Positions 14,997 through 22,938 of a stretch of 34,862 bases of DNA are shown here, in pieces. The translations under genes and the position numbers were made by a program. This stretch comes from JANQEA01 sp964466035 (GTDB lineage: Bacteria; Bipolaricaulota; Bipolaricaulia; UBA7950; UBA9294). Each line of letters opens with the position of its first letter. Position 1 is the stretch's first letter. Location: positions 1 through 34,862 of the forward strand of contig CAYXLR010000020.1 in assembly GCA_964466035.1 (NCBI GenBank). Direction: 5' to 3'. The notes beneath the pieces are model-generated. The model searched no databases. It was not told the origin of the DNA and saw only the letters and a program-made list of their open reading frames with translations.

Positions 14997-15722
14997 ATGG
15001 ACGAAGAAAAGCTGATCTCGAAGAAGGAGGTCCTCGAGAAGATGGGGATCTCCTACGGCCAGCTGTACCGATGGAAACGAAAGGGACTCATCCCGGAGAT
15101 CTGGTTCGTCCACCGGTCGACGTTCACCGGGCAGGAGACGTTCTTCCCTCGGGACAAGATCATCGAGCGGATCGAGCGGATCAAGGCGATGAAGGACGAG
15201 CACCCGCTCGACGACCTCGCCGAGCTGATCACCACGCACGTCAACGCCAAGCTGAGAGTGGCCCTGTCGAAGCTCGAGCGCCTCGGTTGGCTCGACGATG
15301 ACCTGCTGAGGACGTGCTGTCCGGCCGAGGCGTCGGACGAGGCCGTTTCGATCTGGCAGGCGTTCGTTCTCGGCGTTCTCAGTCGGCTGCGTCGCTCCGC
15401 GCGGGACGAGGAGATCGATCTCGTTCGGAGGACCCTGGAGGGCGAGCGCGGAGGCGGCCTGCTGGACCGCGTGTCGGAGAACGGGCTCAACTTGTACTTG
15501 CTGCGTAAGCGGGTCGCGTCCGGCGGCATCTCGGCGCAGATCAGCCTCGTGGCGCTGACGGAGGAAGGCGCGGTCTTCGATCCGGCGATCGAGGTGGTGG
15601 CGACCGTCGACCTGTCGACCGTGTTGCAGCGGATCAAGCTCGACCTCGCGCGGAGCGACGAAACGGCGTCCGGCGAGGGCAACGCGCGCCGAGAATCGGA
15701 CGAACGTGAGGTGAAGCGATGA
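14997..15722 (+). CDS. YhbD/DUF4004-like protein with N-terminal MerR-type helix-turn-helix
   Basis: This 241-residue protein has an N-terminus (residues 5-60, LISKKEVLEKMGISYGQLYR, then WKRKGLIP and FTGQETFFPRDKI) that looks like a MerR-type winged helix and closely resembles, from memory, B. subtilis YhbD. The rest is charged and helical with no recognised enzyme motif. In Bacillus the neighbouring genes yhbE and yhbF encode bactofilins; here a bactofilin-like gene also follows with a 4-bp overlap, which strengthens the assignment. The likely role is a regulator of, or partner for, the bactofilin; it is a candidate binder of the AACA-N6-TGTT dyads. The start ATG at 14997 has AGGGGAGA 3-4 nt upstream. 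Confidence 0.75.
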   Translation: MDEEKLISKKEVLEKMGISYGQLYRWKRKGLIPEIWFVHRSTFTGQETFFPRDKIIERIERIKAMKDEHPLDDLAELITTHVNAKLRVALSKLERLGWLDDDLLRTCCPAEASDEAVSIWQAFVLGVLSRLRRSARDEEIDLVRRTLEGERGGGLLDRVSENGLNLYLLRKRVASGGISAQISLVALTEEGAVFDPAIEVVATVDLSTVLQRIKLDLARSDETASGEGNARRESDEREVKR

Positions 15723-16456
15723 GTGAAGAGCGACGATCAGTGAGCATATCCGGGTCCGGCCGCCTCGGCGGGGGGGAGTATGGGCGGGTCGCGGTCTCCG
15801 GGTCCGGCAGGGTCGACGGCGATCTGACCGCCGAGGAGCTGAGGATCTCCGGATCGGGCCGGGTATCGGGACGGACCGAGGCGGGGCAGATCACGATCTC
15901 CGGCAGCGGGAAGTTCGGCGGTGCGGTCAGGGCAGACGAGATGCGCGTCAGCGGATCCGCCAAGATCGAGGGGCCGGTCGAAGCGAAGGAGTTCAAGTCC
16001 TCGGGCCACTTCCACGCCGAGGGAGACATCGCCGCGGAGTACTTCAAGAGCAGTGGGAGCTTCCGCGTCGGAGGCGACGTCGAGGCCGACATCTTCAAGG
16101 CGAGCGGGGGGTTCGACATCGAGGGCCTCCTGTCGGCCGACAAGGTGGAGATCCGCCTCGCGGGTCGGTGCACGGCGCGGGAGATCGGCGGGGAGAGGAT
16201 CCACGTCGAGCGTCCCGAGTCGCTCGGTGCGACCCTGCTCGGCGGCCTGGCGAAGATGCTGACCGGCGGAGGGACGGCCGAGCTTCGGACGACGCAGATC
16301 GAGGGGGACGAGATCCACCTCGAGAACACGATCGCCGACGTCGTCCGCGGGACGCGGGTCGAGATCGGTCCCGGCTGTCGCATCGGGTCCGTCGAGTACA
16401 CCGAGACGCTCAAGGTCCACGACGACGCGGAAGTGGAGCGGCAACAGAAGGTCTGA
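15719..16456 (+). CDS. Bactofilin-like polymer-forming protein
   Basis: This 245-residue protein is built of tandem short repeats: ISGSG or VSGSG blocks occur at about residues 10, 26, 43, 60, 77, 94, 111 and 128, giving an exact 17-residue period from 43 onward. Such (I/V)SGS...G repeats fit the right-handed beta-helix of bactofilins, which self-assemble into filaments that position cell-envelope proteins. The C-terminal 100 residues (from about 145) continue with beta-rich sequence, including another helix-like part (EIHLENTIADVVRG...EIGPGCRIG). It is coupled to the YhbD-like gene (ATGA). It is longer than most bactofilins and may combine what are two genes (yhbE, yhbF) in Bacillus. Confidence 0.8.
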   Translation: MSEERRSVSISGSGRLGGGEYGRVAVSGSGRVDGDLTAEELRISGSGRVSGRTEAGQITISGSGKFGGAVRADEMRVSGSAKIEGPVEAKEFKSSGHFHAEGDIAAEYFKSSGSFRVGGDVEADIFKASGGFDIEGLLSADKVEIRLAGRCTAREIGGERIHVERPESLGATLLGGLAKMLTGGGTAELRTTQIEGDEIHLENTIADVVRGTRVEIGPGCRIGSVEYTETLKVHDDAEVERQQKV

Positions 16457-16508
16457 ACGCCTCCGTTGAACCGGATGCGGGCGCGCGTCGACTGACGAAG
16501 CGAAGCCG

Positions 16509-17828
16509 ATGGAACGCGGAGAACGAGTGGAAACCGTGGCCGGGCGCTGGAAGGGTCGTTTCTTCACGATCTGGACCGGCCAGCAGCTGTCGATCGTCGG
16601 CAGCCGAGCGGCTCAGTTTGCCCTGGTGTGGTGGCTGACGACGACGACCGGCTCGGCCACGGTTCTCGCCTCTGCGGCCCTGGTGGCGATGATCCCGCAG
16701 ATCGTCCTCGGACCGTTTGTCGGGGCGTTGATCGATCGGTGGAACCGACGCGCGGTGATGATCGTCGCCGACTCGTTCATCGCGCTCGTCGGCCTGTGGC
16801 TCGCGTACCTTTTCTGGTCGGGCACGATGGAGGTCTGGCACGTCTACGTGGTGATGCTCGCCCGGTCGTTCGGCGGAGCGTTTCACTGGCCGGCGATGGC
16901 CGCGTCGACGACGCTGATGGTCCCCGAGCAGCACTACACACGGATCGCGGGCCTCAATCAGACGATTCACGGGCTTCTCAATATCCTCGGCCCGCCGCTC
17001 GGCGCGTTGCTGTTGTCGCTGCTTCCGCTACACGGCGTGATGATGGTCGACGTGGCGACGGCGGCGTTCGCCGTGGCACCGTTGCTGTTCCTGTTCGTGC
17101 CCCAGCCCGCGCGGGAGCACGTCGAGGCGGTGAAGGCGAAATCGTTCCTCGCCAACGCACGGGACGGCCTCCGGTTCGTCTTCGGTTGGCCGGGACTCCT
17201 CGCGCTCCTGGTCGGCGCGTCGATCCTGAAGATCGCGCTGATGCCCGCGTTCTCGTTGTCTCCGCTGCTGGTCTACGAGCACTTCGGAGGCGGTGCACCG
17301 CAATTGGGCTTCTTCGACGCGATGGCGGGTGTCGGGATGCTGGTCGGCGGACTCGTGCTCAGTACATGGGGCGGATTCAAGCGGAAGGTCTACACGATCC
17401 TGACGGGGCTCCTCGGGATCGGCGTCGCTTGCGTCGTCCTCGGGCTGGCCCCGGCGCACATGCTCTGGCTCGGGATCGCCGGCGTTTTCGTCGTCGGGGT
17501 GATGATCTCGCTGACCGACGGCCCGATCTCCGCGTTGCTCCAGGCGACCGTTCCCCCGGAGATGCAGGGACGCGTCTTTGCGCTGCTGGGAAGCTTGTTC
17601 TCGTTGACCACGCCGATCGGGCTGGCGATCGCCGGGCCGGTCGCCGACGTGACCGGCGTGCCGTTCTGGTTTCTCTTGGCGGGTCTGATCTGCACGGCGA
17701 CGGCGCTGATCAGCTTCTTCGTCCCCGCGCTGATCCACATCGAGGATCAGACGCCGAACGGCTCTCCGGCGAGCGAGCCCGAAGGTGCCGCCTCGTCCGA
17801 GGTCGAATACGGCGTCGCGGCCGATTGA
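16509..17828 (+). CDS. MFS transporter, MefA/enterobactin-exporter-like (MFS_3)
   Basis: This 439-residue permease has about 12 predicted membrane segments. The opening FFTIWTGQQLSIVGSRAAQF and the loop GALIDRWNRR (between spans 2 and 3) are typical of the drug/siderophore-export group of the major facilitator superfamily. A second-half motif PPEMQGRVFALLGSLFS matches the same group, and the acidic tail is likely cytosolic. Substrate unknown; macrolides and siderophores are exported by relatives. It follows the bactofilin gene by 52 bp without a clear promoter, so it may be read from the same operon. SD is weak (GAAG). It converges on lpdA with only 8 bp between the stops and no visible terminator. 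Confidence 0.88.
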   Translation: MERGERVETVAGRWKGRFFTIWTGQQLSIVGSRAAQFALVWWLTTTTGSATVLASAALVAMIPQIVLGPFVGALIDRWNRRAVMIVADSFIALVGLWLAYLFWSGTMEVWHVYVVMLARSFGGAFHWPAMAASTTLMVPEQHYTRIAGLNQTIHGLLNILGPPLGALLLSLLPLHGVMMVDVATAAFAVAPLLFLFVPQPAREHVEAVKAKSFLANARDGLRFVFGWPGLLALLVGASILKIALMPAFSLSPLLVYEHFGGGAPQLGFFDAMAGVGMLVGGLVLSTWGGFKRKVYTILTGLLGIGVACVVLGLAPAHMLWLGIAGVFVVGVMISLTDGPISALLQATVPPEMQGRVFALLGSLFSLTTPIGLAIAGPVADVTGVPFWFLLAGLICTATALISFFVPALIHIEDQTPNGSPASEPEGAASSEVEYGVAAD

Positions 17829-17836
17829 TCTTACGT

Positions 17837-19222
17837 TCAGCGATTCACGGTGTGGATCGCCCGGCCGAGGGCGTTCTCCGCCGCCTCCTTCAGCCCCTCA
17901 GGCAGCGTCGGATGCGGGTGGACCGCGTCGGCGATCGCCTCGAGCGTCAGCCCCGCCTGAAGCGCGACGGCGGCCTCCGAGATGAGATCGGACGCCTCGG
18001 CGCCGACGATCTGCGCCCCGAGGACCCGATGATCCCCCGCGTCGGCGACGATCTGGAAGAAGCCGGAGGCGTCGCGCATCCCGAGCGCCTTGCCGAGCGC
18101 CGCGTACGGGAACCGCCCGACGAGGATCTCGCGTCCGCGTTCTTTCGCGGCCCGCTCGGAGAGGCCGACCGACGCGATCTCGGGGTCGGTGAAGATCGCC
18201 TGCGGGATCGTCTCGTGGTCGAGGACTCTCGTCTCGCCGCCGGCGAGCGCGTCGGCGAGCGCGACGCCCTCGGCCGACGCCTTGTGGGCGAGCATCGGCC
18301 CGGCCACCAGGTCGCCGATCGCGTGGACGCCCCGGGCGCGGGTCTCCAGGCTGTCGTCGACAGCGAGGACGCCGCTCGGCTCCGGTTCGAGGTCGACCGA
18401 CGCCAGCCCGAGGTCGGCCGTGTTCGGCCGGCGTCCGACCGCGAGGAGAACGCGGTCGGCCTCGAGGCTCTCGCCGGAGTTCAGCCGGACGGCAAGGGCG
18501 TCTTTCGCCGGCTCGTACGAATCGGCCGCCGTGCCCGTTCGAACGTCGATCCCTTGTTCTGCCAAGGATCGCTTCACCACGCCGAGGGTCCGACGATCGA
18601 GGTCGACGGCCGAGAGGATTTCCGGCAGAAGCTCGATCACGGTGACCGAGCTGCCGAGGCGACGGTAGATCGTCGCCAGCTCGAGGCCGATCACCCCGCC
18701 GCCGATGACGACCAGTCGGTCCGGGATCTCGGTCAGCGCCAGCGCGTCGTCCGACGACCACACGAGCGGATCGTCGAACGGGAAGCCCGGGATCTCGATC
18801 GGCGACGAGCCGGTGGCGAGGACGATCCGTTCGGCGGTCAAGGTTTCACCGGACGCGAGCGCGACGCGCCCCGATCCGTCGAGGCGACCACGGGCGCGGT
18901 GCACGTCGACGCCGTTCTTGTCGAGGAGGGTCTCGATCCCGCCGACGAGCTTCGAGACGACGCGCGCTTTCCACGCGGCGAGCTTCGTCAGGTCGATCGA
19001 GGGAGGCGGAAAGCCGATCCCCATCTCGTCTGCCGTGCTCGCCCGCTCGATGAGCTTCGTCGCGGCGTAGAGCGCCTTGGTCGGGACGCAGCCCCAGTTC
19101 AGGCAGACGCCCCCGAGCTCCCGCTCTTCCAGCAATCCGACACGGAGGCCGAGTTGGGCACAACGGATGGCGCACACGTACCCTCCCGGCCCTCCACCGA
19201 CGACGACGACTTGATAGTCCAT
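17837..19222 (-). CDS. lpdA: Dihydrolipoyl dehydrogenase
   Basis: This 461-residue flavoprotein reoxidises dihydrolipoamide of 2-oxoacid dehydrogenase or glycine-cleavage complexes using NAD. The N-terminal FAD motif VVVGGGPGGYVCAIR is followed by the redox disulfide C40/C45 (GGVCLNWGCVPTKAL). The NAD-binding motif is VIGGGVIGLELA, and the C-terminal active-site histidine lies in HPHPTLPE near residue 437. The start ATG at 19222 has GGAGGG 6 nt upstream; an upstream in-frame TTG was rejected. No E1, E2, GcvH or lipoate genes are nearby, so the partner complex must be encoded elsewhere. Confidence 0.95.
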   Translation of the reverse strand: MDYQVVVVGGGPGGYVCAIRCAQLGLRVGLLEERELGGVCLNWGCVPTKALYAATKLIERASTADEMGIGFPPPSIDLTKLAAWKARVVSKLVGGIETLLDKNGVDVHRARGRLDGSGRVALASGETLTAERIVLATGSSPIEIPGFPFDDPLVWSSDDALALTEIPDRLVVIGGGVIGLELATIYRRLGSSVTVIELLPEILSAVDLDRRTLGVVKRSLAEQGIDVRTGTAADSYEPAKDALAVRLNSGESLEADRVLLAVGRRPNTADLGLASVDLEPEPSGVLAVDDSLETRARGVHAIGDLVAGPMLAHKASAEGVALADALAGGETRVLDHETIPQAIFTDPEIASVGLSERAAKERGREILVGRFPYAALGKALGMRDASGFFQIVADAGDHRVLGAQIVGAEASDLISEAAVALQAGLTLEAIADAVHPHPTLPEGLKEAAENALGRAIHTVNR

Positions 19223-19238
19223 TGGTCCCTCCGCGTAA

Positions 19239-19267
19239 ACCGTACCCGTCCCGGCGGCGTCCGGCAA
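19239..19267 (-). promoter_or_regulatory. Candidate promoter of lpdA
   Basis: Minus-strand TTGCCG (19267-19262), 17 bp, TACGGT (19244-19239), ending 16 bp before the ATG. The ribosome-binding site GGAGGG lies in the resulting very short leader. The -10 is a modest match. Confidence 0.4.
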
Positions 19268-19276
19268 ACCCTTCGG

Positions 19277-19305
19277 TTGAAGGCCCGAGCGGGCGGCTCG
19301 ATAAT
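19277..19305 (+). promoter_or_regulatory. Candidate promoter of nfo-talC-tktC with a very short leader
   Basis: TTGAAG (19277-19282), 17 bp, GATAAT (19300-19305). The nfo ATG is 11 bp further on with no Shine-Dalgarno, so the transcript would carry a leader of only about 5 nt. Confidence 0.55.
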
Positions 19306-19316
19306 CGTCGGCGACG

Positions 19317-20213
19317 ATGAACGGCTCGGACGACCGGTTCCTCCTCGGATGTCACCTCTCGATCGCCAAGGGATTCCCGCGTGCGATCGACGAGGCGGAG
19401 GAGCTGGGGAACAACGCGCTGCAGGTCTTCACGCACAGCCCGGCGGTGTGGCGGATGAAGGAGATCACCGACGAGGTCGCGCGCCGGTTTCGCGACCGTC
19501 GGGACGCCTCGTCGGTCCGGTATCTCGTCGTCCACACGATGTACCTGCTGAACCTCGCCAGCCCGGACGAGGCGCTGTACGAGCGCTCGGTCGACGGGCT
19601 GATCGAGGAGGCCCGGCGGGCCGGGCTGCTCGGGGCCGACGCGCTGGTCACCCACCTCGGGGCGCACGTGGGGAGCGGGGCGGAGGCGGGGATCGACCGG
19701 ATCGTCGGCGCGCTCGATCGCACGATCGAGTCGACGGTCTGGGCCGAGTCGCCCGGCGTGCGGCTCCTGCTGGAGAACACCGCCGGATCCGGGACGACGA
19801 TCGGCGCCTCGTTCGACGAGCTCGCGGCGATCCTCGCCGGGGTCGCCGACGCGTCCCGGATCGGCGTCTGCCTCGACACGTGCCACGCGCTCGCGGCGGG
19901 GTACGACCTGCGGACCCGCGAGGCGGTCGACGGGACGGTGCGTCGGTCCGATCGCACGATCGGCCTCGATCGGCTCGAGATGATCCATCTCAACGACTCG
20001 AGGTTCCCGCTCGGCTCGCGCCGGGATCGCCACGCCCACATCGGGCGCGGGGAGATCGGCTCGTCCGGGATCGGCGCGGTCGTCAGGCACCCGCGCCTTC
20101 GGGGCCTGCCGTTCGTGCTCGAGACGCCGAAGGTGATCGATGGCCGCCCGGACGCCGACCCGCTAAACTTGGCGACGGTCCGGAAGCTGCGGAGCGAAGG
20201 GGAGGGGACATGA
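19317..20213 (+). CDS. nfo: Endonuclease IV (deoxyribonuclease IV)
   Basis: This 298-residue AP endonuclease cleaves DNA 5' of abasic sites in base-excision repair. The TIM-barrel with three zinc ions is indicated by GCHLSIAKGF, VVHTMYLLN, VTHLGAHVGSG, LLENTAGSGTTIG, CLDTCHALAAGYDL, HLNDSRFPLGSRRDRHAHIG and the terminal VLETPK, all in the expected order. Length is typical. Start is ATG at 19317, without SD but with a promoter directly upstream. It overlaps talC by 4 bp, so a DNA-repair enzyme is co-transcribed with two non-oxidative pentose-phosphate enzymes; the functional link, if any, is unknown. Confidence 0.95.
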   Translation: MNGSDDRFLLGCHLSIAKGFPRAIDEAEELGNNALQVFTHSPAVWRMKEITDEVARRFRDRRDASSVRYLVVHTMYLLNLASPDEALYERSVDGLIEEARRAGLLGADALVTHLGAHVGSGAEAGIDRIVGALDRTIESTVWAESPGVRLLLENTAGSGTTIGASFDELAAILAGVADASRIGVCLDTCHALAAGYDLRTREAVDGTVRRSDRTIGLDRLEMIHLNDSRFPLGSRRDRHAHIGRGEIGSSGIGAVVRHPRLRGLPFVLETPKVIDGRPDADPLNLATVRKLRSEGEGT

Positions 20214-20848
20214 AGCTGTTCATCGACACGGCGAACGTGTCGGAGATCCGCGAGATGGCCTGGCTGGTCGACGGCGTGACGACAAATCCGACGCTCGTCG
20301 CGCGGGAGAAGCGGCCGTTCGAGGACGTGATCGTCGAGATCTGCGGGATCGTCGACGGTCCGGTCAGCGCCGAGGTCACCGCGCTCGACACCGACGGGAT
20401 GACGTCCGAGGCGCGCGAACTCGCCGCGATCCACGAGAACGTGGTGGTCAAGATCCCGATGACCGAGGCCGGAATGGAGGCGGTCCGGCGGCTCTCCGAA
20501 GAGGGAATCCGGACGAACGTGACGCTGGTCTTCTCGTCGAATCAGGCGCTGCTCGCCGCCAAGTGCGGCGCGACGTTCGTGTCGCCGTTCGTCGGGCGGA
20601 TCGACGACGTCGGCGGGGACGGGATGGGGTTGATCGCGGAGATCCTCGAGGTCTACGCGAACTACGCGTTCCCCGCCGAGGTCCTCGTGGCGAGCGTCCG
20701 TCACCCCCGGCACGTCGTCGAGGCGGCGACCCTCGGGGCCGACGTCGCGACCGTTCCGTACGCGGTGCTGAAGAAGCTGTTCGACCATCCGTTGACCGAC
20801 GCGGGGATCGAGCGATTCCTCAAGGACTGGGAGGGGGTCCCGAAGTGA
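20210..20848 (+). CDS. Transaldolase, small TalC/fructose-6-phosphate aldolase type
   Basis: This 212-residue (beta/alpha)8 enzyme of the short transaldolase/FSA subfamily moves a dihydroxyacetone unit in the non-oxidative pentose-phosphate pathway or cleaves fructose 6-phosphate. The Schiff-base lysine is K81 in VVKIPMT; GVTTNPTLV (22-30), the NVTLVFSSNQALLAAK block and SPFVGRIDD are family hallmarks, and the C-terminal DHPLTDAGIERFLKDW is typical. Sequence cannot separate transaldolase from aldolase activity. The adjacent transketolase subunit favours transaldolase. SD GGAGGGG (20201-20207); the start overlaps the nfo stop and the end overlaps tktC. Confidence 0.92.
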   Translation: MKLFIDTANVSEIREMAWLVDGVTTNPTLVAREKRPFEDVIVEICGIVDGPVSAEVTALDTDGMTSEARELAAIHENVVVKIPMTEAGMEAVRRLSEEGIRTNVTLVFSSNQALLAAKCGATFVSPFVGRIDDVGGDGMGLIAEILEVYANYAFPAEVLVASVRHPRHVVEAATLGADVATVPYAVLKKLFDHPLTDAGIERFLKDWEGVPK

Positions 20849-21789
20849 GCTTCGATCGGACGGAGGGGACGCGCGACGCGTACGGGAAGGCCCTCGCGCA
20901 GCTCGGGCGCGAGGACCCGCGGATCGTCGTTCTGACCGCCGACCTCGCGGGGTCGACGAAGACGTCGTCCTTCGCCGCCGAGCACCCGGATCGGTTCTTC
21001 AACATGGGGGTCGCCGAGGCGAACATGATCGGGACGGCGGCCGGTCTGGCGATGAGCGGGTATCGGCCGTTCGTGTCGACGTTCGCCGTCTTCGCCGCCG
21101 GGAAGATGTGGGAGCAGATCCGCCAGGTCGTCGCCTACCCCAAGGTGCCGGTGCGGATCGTCGCCACCCACGCCGGGCTGACGGTCGGGGAGGACGGCGC
21201 GAGCCACCAGATGCTGGAGGACGTCTCCAACATGCGCGTCCTCCCGAACATGCGCGTGGTCGTCCCCGCCGACGCCGTCGAGGCGGAGGCCGTGACGCGG
21301 TTCGTCGCCGCGTGCGACGACGGCCCGATCTACGTCCGACTCGCGCGCGCCCCGTTTCCGGTGATCCACGGCGAGCGGTTCTCGTTCGAGCTCGGACGGG
21401 CCGAGCTCCTCTGCGAGGGGACCGACGTCACGATCGTCGCCTGCGGGGTGATGGTCTCGGTCGCCCTCAAGGCCCGCGAGCGGCTCGCGGAAGGCGGGAT
21501 CTCGGCCGAGGTGATCAACGCGTCGTCGATCAAGCCGCTCGACGCGGAGACGATCGTCGCCTCCGCGGCGAAGACCGGAGCCGTCGTCACGGCGGAGGAG
21601 CACCAGATCACCGGCGGATTGGGAAGCGCGGTCTGCGAGGCCCTGTCGGAGCGCCGCCCGACCCGCGTCGTCCGGGTCGGCGTCGACGACCGCTTCGGGC
21701 AGTCGGGGGACGCCGACGCCCTGCTGTCCCACTACGGGCTCGACGTCGACGGGCTCGTCGCGGCGGTCCATCAAGTCCTCGCGTCCTAG
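20845..21789 (+). CDS. Transketolase, C-terminal subunit (split type), without an adjacent N-terminal subunit
   Basis: This 314-residue protein matches the pyrimidine-binding and C-terminal domains of transketolase as found in organisms with a split enzyme. The catalytic glutamate lies in FNMGVAEANMIG, which activates thiamine diphosphate; TFAVFAAGKMWEQIRQ and ATHAGLTVGEDGASHQ follow. The C-terminal domain starts near 190. The thiamine-pyrophosphate-binding N-terminal subunit (GDG...N motif) is normally the adjacent upstream gene; here that place is held by talC, so the partner must be elsewhere. Start GTG at 20845 overlaps the talC stop. Its stop and the THEP1 stop share the palindrome CTAG. 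A dxs-like or pyruvate-dehydrogenase beta identity is less likely given talC. Confidence 0.9.
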   Translation: MSFDRTEGTRDAYGKALAQLGREDPRIVVLTADLAGSTKTSSFAAEHPDRFFNMGVAEANMIGTAAGLAMSGYRPFVSTFAVFAAGKMWEQIRQVVAYPKVPVRIVATHAGLTVGEDGASHQMLEDVSNMRVLPNMRVVVPADAVEAEAVTRFVAACDDGPIYVRLARAPFPVIHGERFSFELGRAELLCEGTDVTIVACGVMVSVALKARERLAEGGISAEVINASSIKPLDAETIVASAAKTGAVVTAEEHQITGGLGSAVCEALSERRPTRVVRVGVDDRFGQSGDADALLSHYGLDVDGLVAAVHQVLAS

Positions 21790-22370
21790 CCGTCGTCGAG
21801 CGACGAACGATCTCTCGAGGAAGGGGAGACCTGCCGGACGCGTCGGACGGCGACGCCGAAGTGGGCCGCGATCTCCTCGATCAGCCGGTCCCGGTTGCTC
21901 AACTTCATCCTGAACAGCGTCAGCTCCCTGCGGACCCTGTGGGCGATCGGGTGGTCGGCGTTGGCGTGGGTGGAGATCAGCAGCGACTTGTCGCTCGCCA
22001 GGGCCTCCTCCACGGCCGGAACGAAGCCGGGCGAGGTCAGCTCCATCGGAGCGATCTCGTCGACGACCACGAGGTCGCACGCGTCGACGGCGTGACGGAT
22101 CGCGCGGACGCCGATCTCCACGAGCGAACGAAGGTCGACCGTGTAGCGGCCGACCCTCGGACCGTCGCGGCGGTGCAGGTGCGCGAGGACGCCCTCCTCG
22201 CCCGTCGCGACGTCGACGAGCGAGAAGCCGACCCGGCGCCCGCAGACCCGGATCTCCTTGGTGATCATCCCCCCGGCGGAAAGGGGGAGGATCCCGAGCA
22301 GCCGCTCGATCGCCGTCGTCTTTCCCACCCCCGGTCGGCCGGTGATCGCCACGCGTCCCTTGATCGGCAT
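21786..22370 (-). CDS. THEP1-type nucleoside-triphosphatase
   Basis: This 194-residue P-loop NTPase of the THEP1 family, known from thermophiles and animals, hydrolyses several NTPs in vitro; its cellular role is unclear. The Walker A motif is GRPGVGKTT at 11-19, with Walker B and the family signature VVVDEIAPMEL near 97-107 and LISTHANAD afterwards. The start ATG at 22370 gives the expected N-terminus directly before Walker A; a TAGAAT -10 box ends 8 bp upstream, so the message may be leaderless. Its stop codon shares CTAG with the transketolase gene on the other strand. It is divergent from the 22396 gene with intertwined promoters. Confidence 0.9.
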   Translation of the reverse strand: MPIKGRVAITGRPGVGKTTAIERLLGILPLSAGGMITKEIRVCGRRVGFSLVDVATGEEGVLAHLHRRDGPRVGRYTVDLRSLVEIGVRAIRHAVDACDLVVVDEIAPMELTSPGFVPAVEEALASDKSLLISTHANADHPIAHRVRRELTLFRMKLSNRDRLIEEIAAHFGVAVRRVRQVSPSSRDRSSLDDG

Positions 22371-22388
22371 TTCGCCCGATTCTATCCT
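22360..22388 (+). promoter_or_regulatory. Promoter of the 22396 gene, interlocked with the THEP1 promoter
   Basis: Plus strand: TTGATC (22360-22365), 17 bp, TATCCT (22383-22388), 7 bp before the ATG. The -35 sits inside the first codons of the divergent THEP1 gene. On the minus strand TAGAAT (22384-22379) lies 8 bp before the THEP1 ATG and overlaps the plus -10 by 2 bp, so the two genes probably cannot be initiated at once. Confidence 0.5.
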
Positions 22389-22395
22389 CACCCCC

Positions 22396-22938
22396 ATGGC
22401 CGACACGAACGCCCTTCTCGACGTGATCGAGGTGGAACGGGCCCGCCATCCGCGCATGGACGAGCGGGACCTCCAGAAGCTGATCTACCAGTCCGTGTTC
22501 GGGGGAGACCACCTGCTTGTCGATCCGGAGCGGTACGGCCGCGCGTTTCGCGAGGAGTGGGATCGGCTCCCGGTCGACGACGCGTGGGCAATCGAGCCGG
22601 CGCTGCAGACGATCGATCCCAAGGGGAGGGTGGCCCGGATTCATCTCGCCGCCTGCAAGCGGTCGGGCGTCGAGGTCGATCGGTTGATCGAGCTGCTCGT
22701 TGGACAGCGGCGGAGGAACGGTCGGCGGCCCGACTTCGAACGCCGGTGGGACGAGACGATCGCGATGGCGAGATCGGGGCGGATCCCGTTCTCCGTCGAC
22801 GCGCTCGAACGGGTCGGCTACCCGAACCGCGCCCCTCGCCACGGGCCGGACTACGGCCCGGCGTCGTATCGGATCGTCAACGACGTCTCGGATCCCGCGA
22901 TGGCCGAGCGGTTGCGGCGTCTCGGGGTGCGCCGATGA
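22396..22938 (+). CDS. Conserved-looking protein of unknown function
   Basis: This 180-residue soluble, charged protein has no catalytic motif I can name. The N-terminal half holds DLQKLIYQSVFGGDHLLVD (residues about 24-42), which reminds me of an unnamed family in clostridial genomes with an IYQ..FGG.H core, and a later GRVARIHLAA segment. The C-terminal third is basic and proline-rich and contains RIPFSVDALERVGYP and PDYGPASYRIVNDVSDP. The ATG at 22396 has no SD but lies 7 bp behind a promoter. It overlaps dinB by 4 bp, so it is co-translated with a translesion polymerase, hinting at nucleic-acid metabolism; that is inference only. Confidence 0.75.
   Translation: MADTNALLDVIEVERARHPRMDERDLQKLIYQSVFGGDHLLVDPERYGRAFREEWDRLPVDDAWAIEPALQTIDPKGRVARIHLAACKRSGVEVDRLIELLVGQRRRNGRRPDFERRWDETIAMARSGRIPFSVDALERVGYPNRAPRHGPDYGPASYRIVNDVSDPAMAERLRRLGVRR

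Noticed and set aside
16628..20848. 1406-codon plus-strand open frame
   Set aside because: It runs out of frame through the MFS gene, antisense through lpdA and only becomes a real protein (transaldolase) in its last 212 codons.
21786..21789. CTAG shared by the stops of tktC and THEP1 as a special site
   Set aside because: It is simply the palindromic overlap of two TAG stops in a tight convergent pair; nothing suggests a further function.
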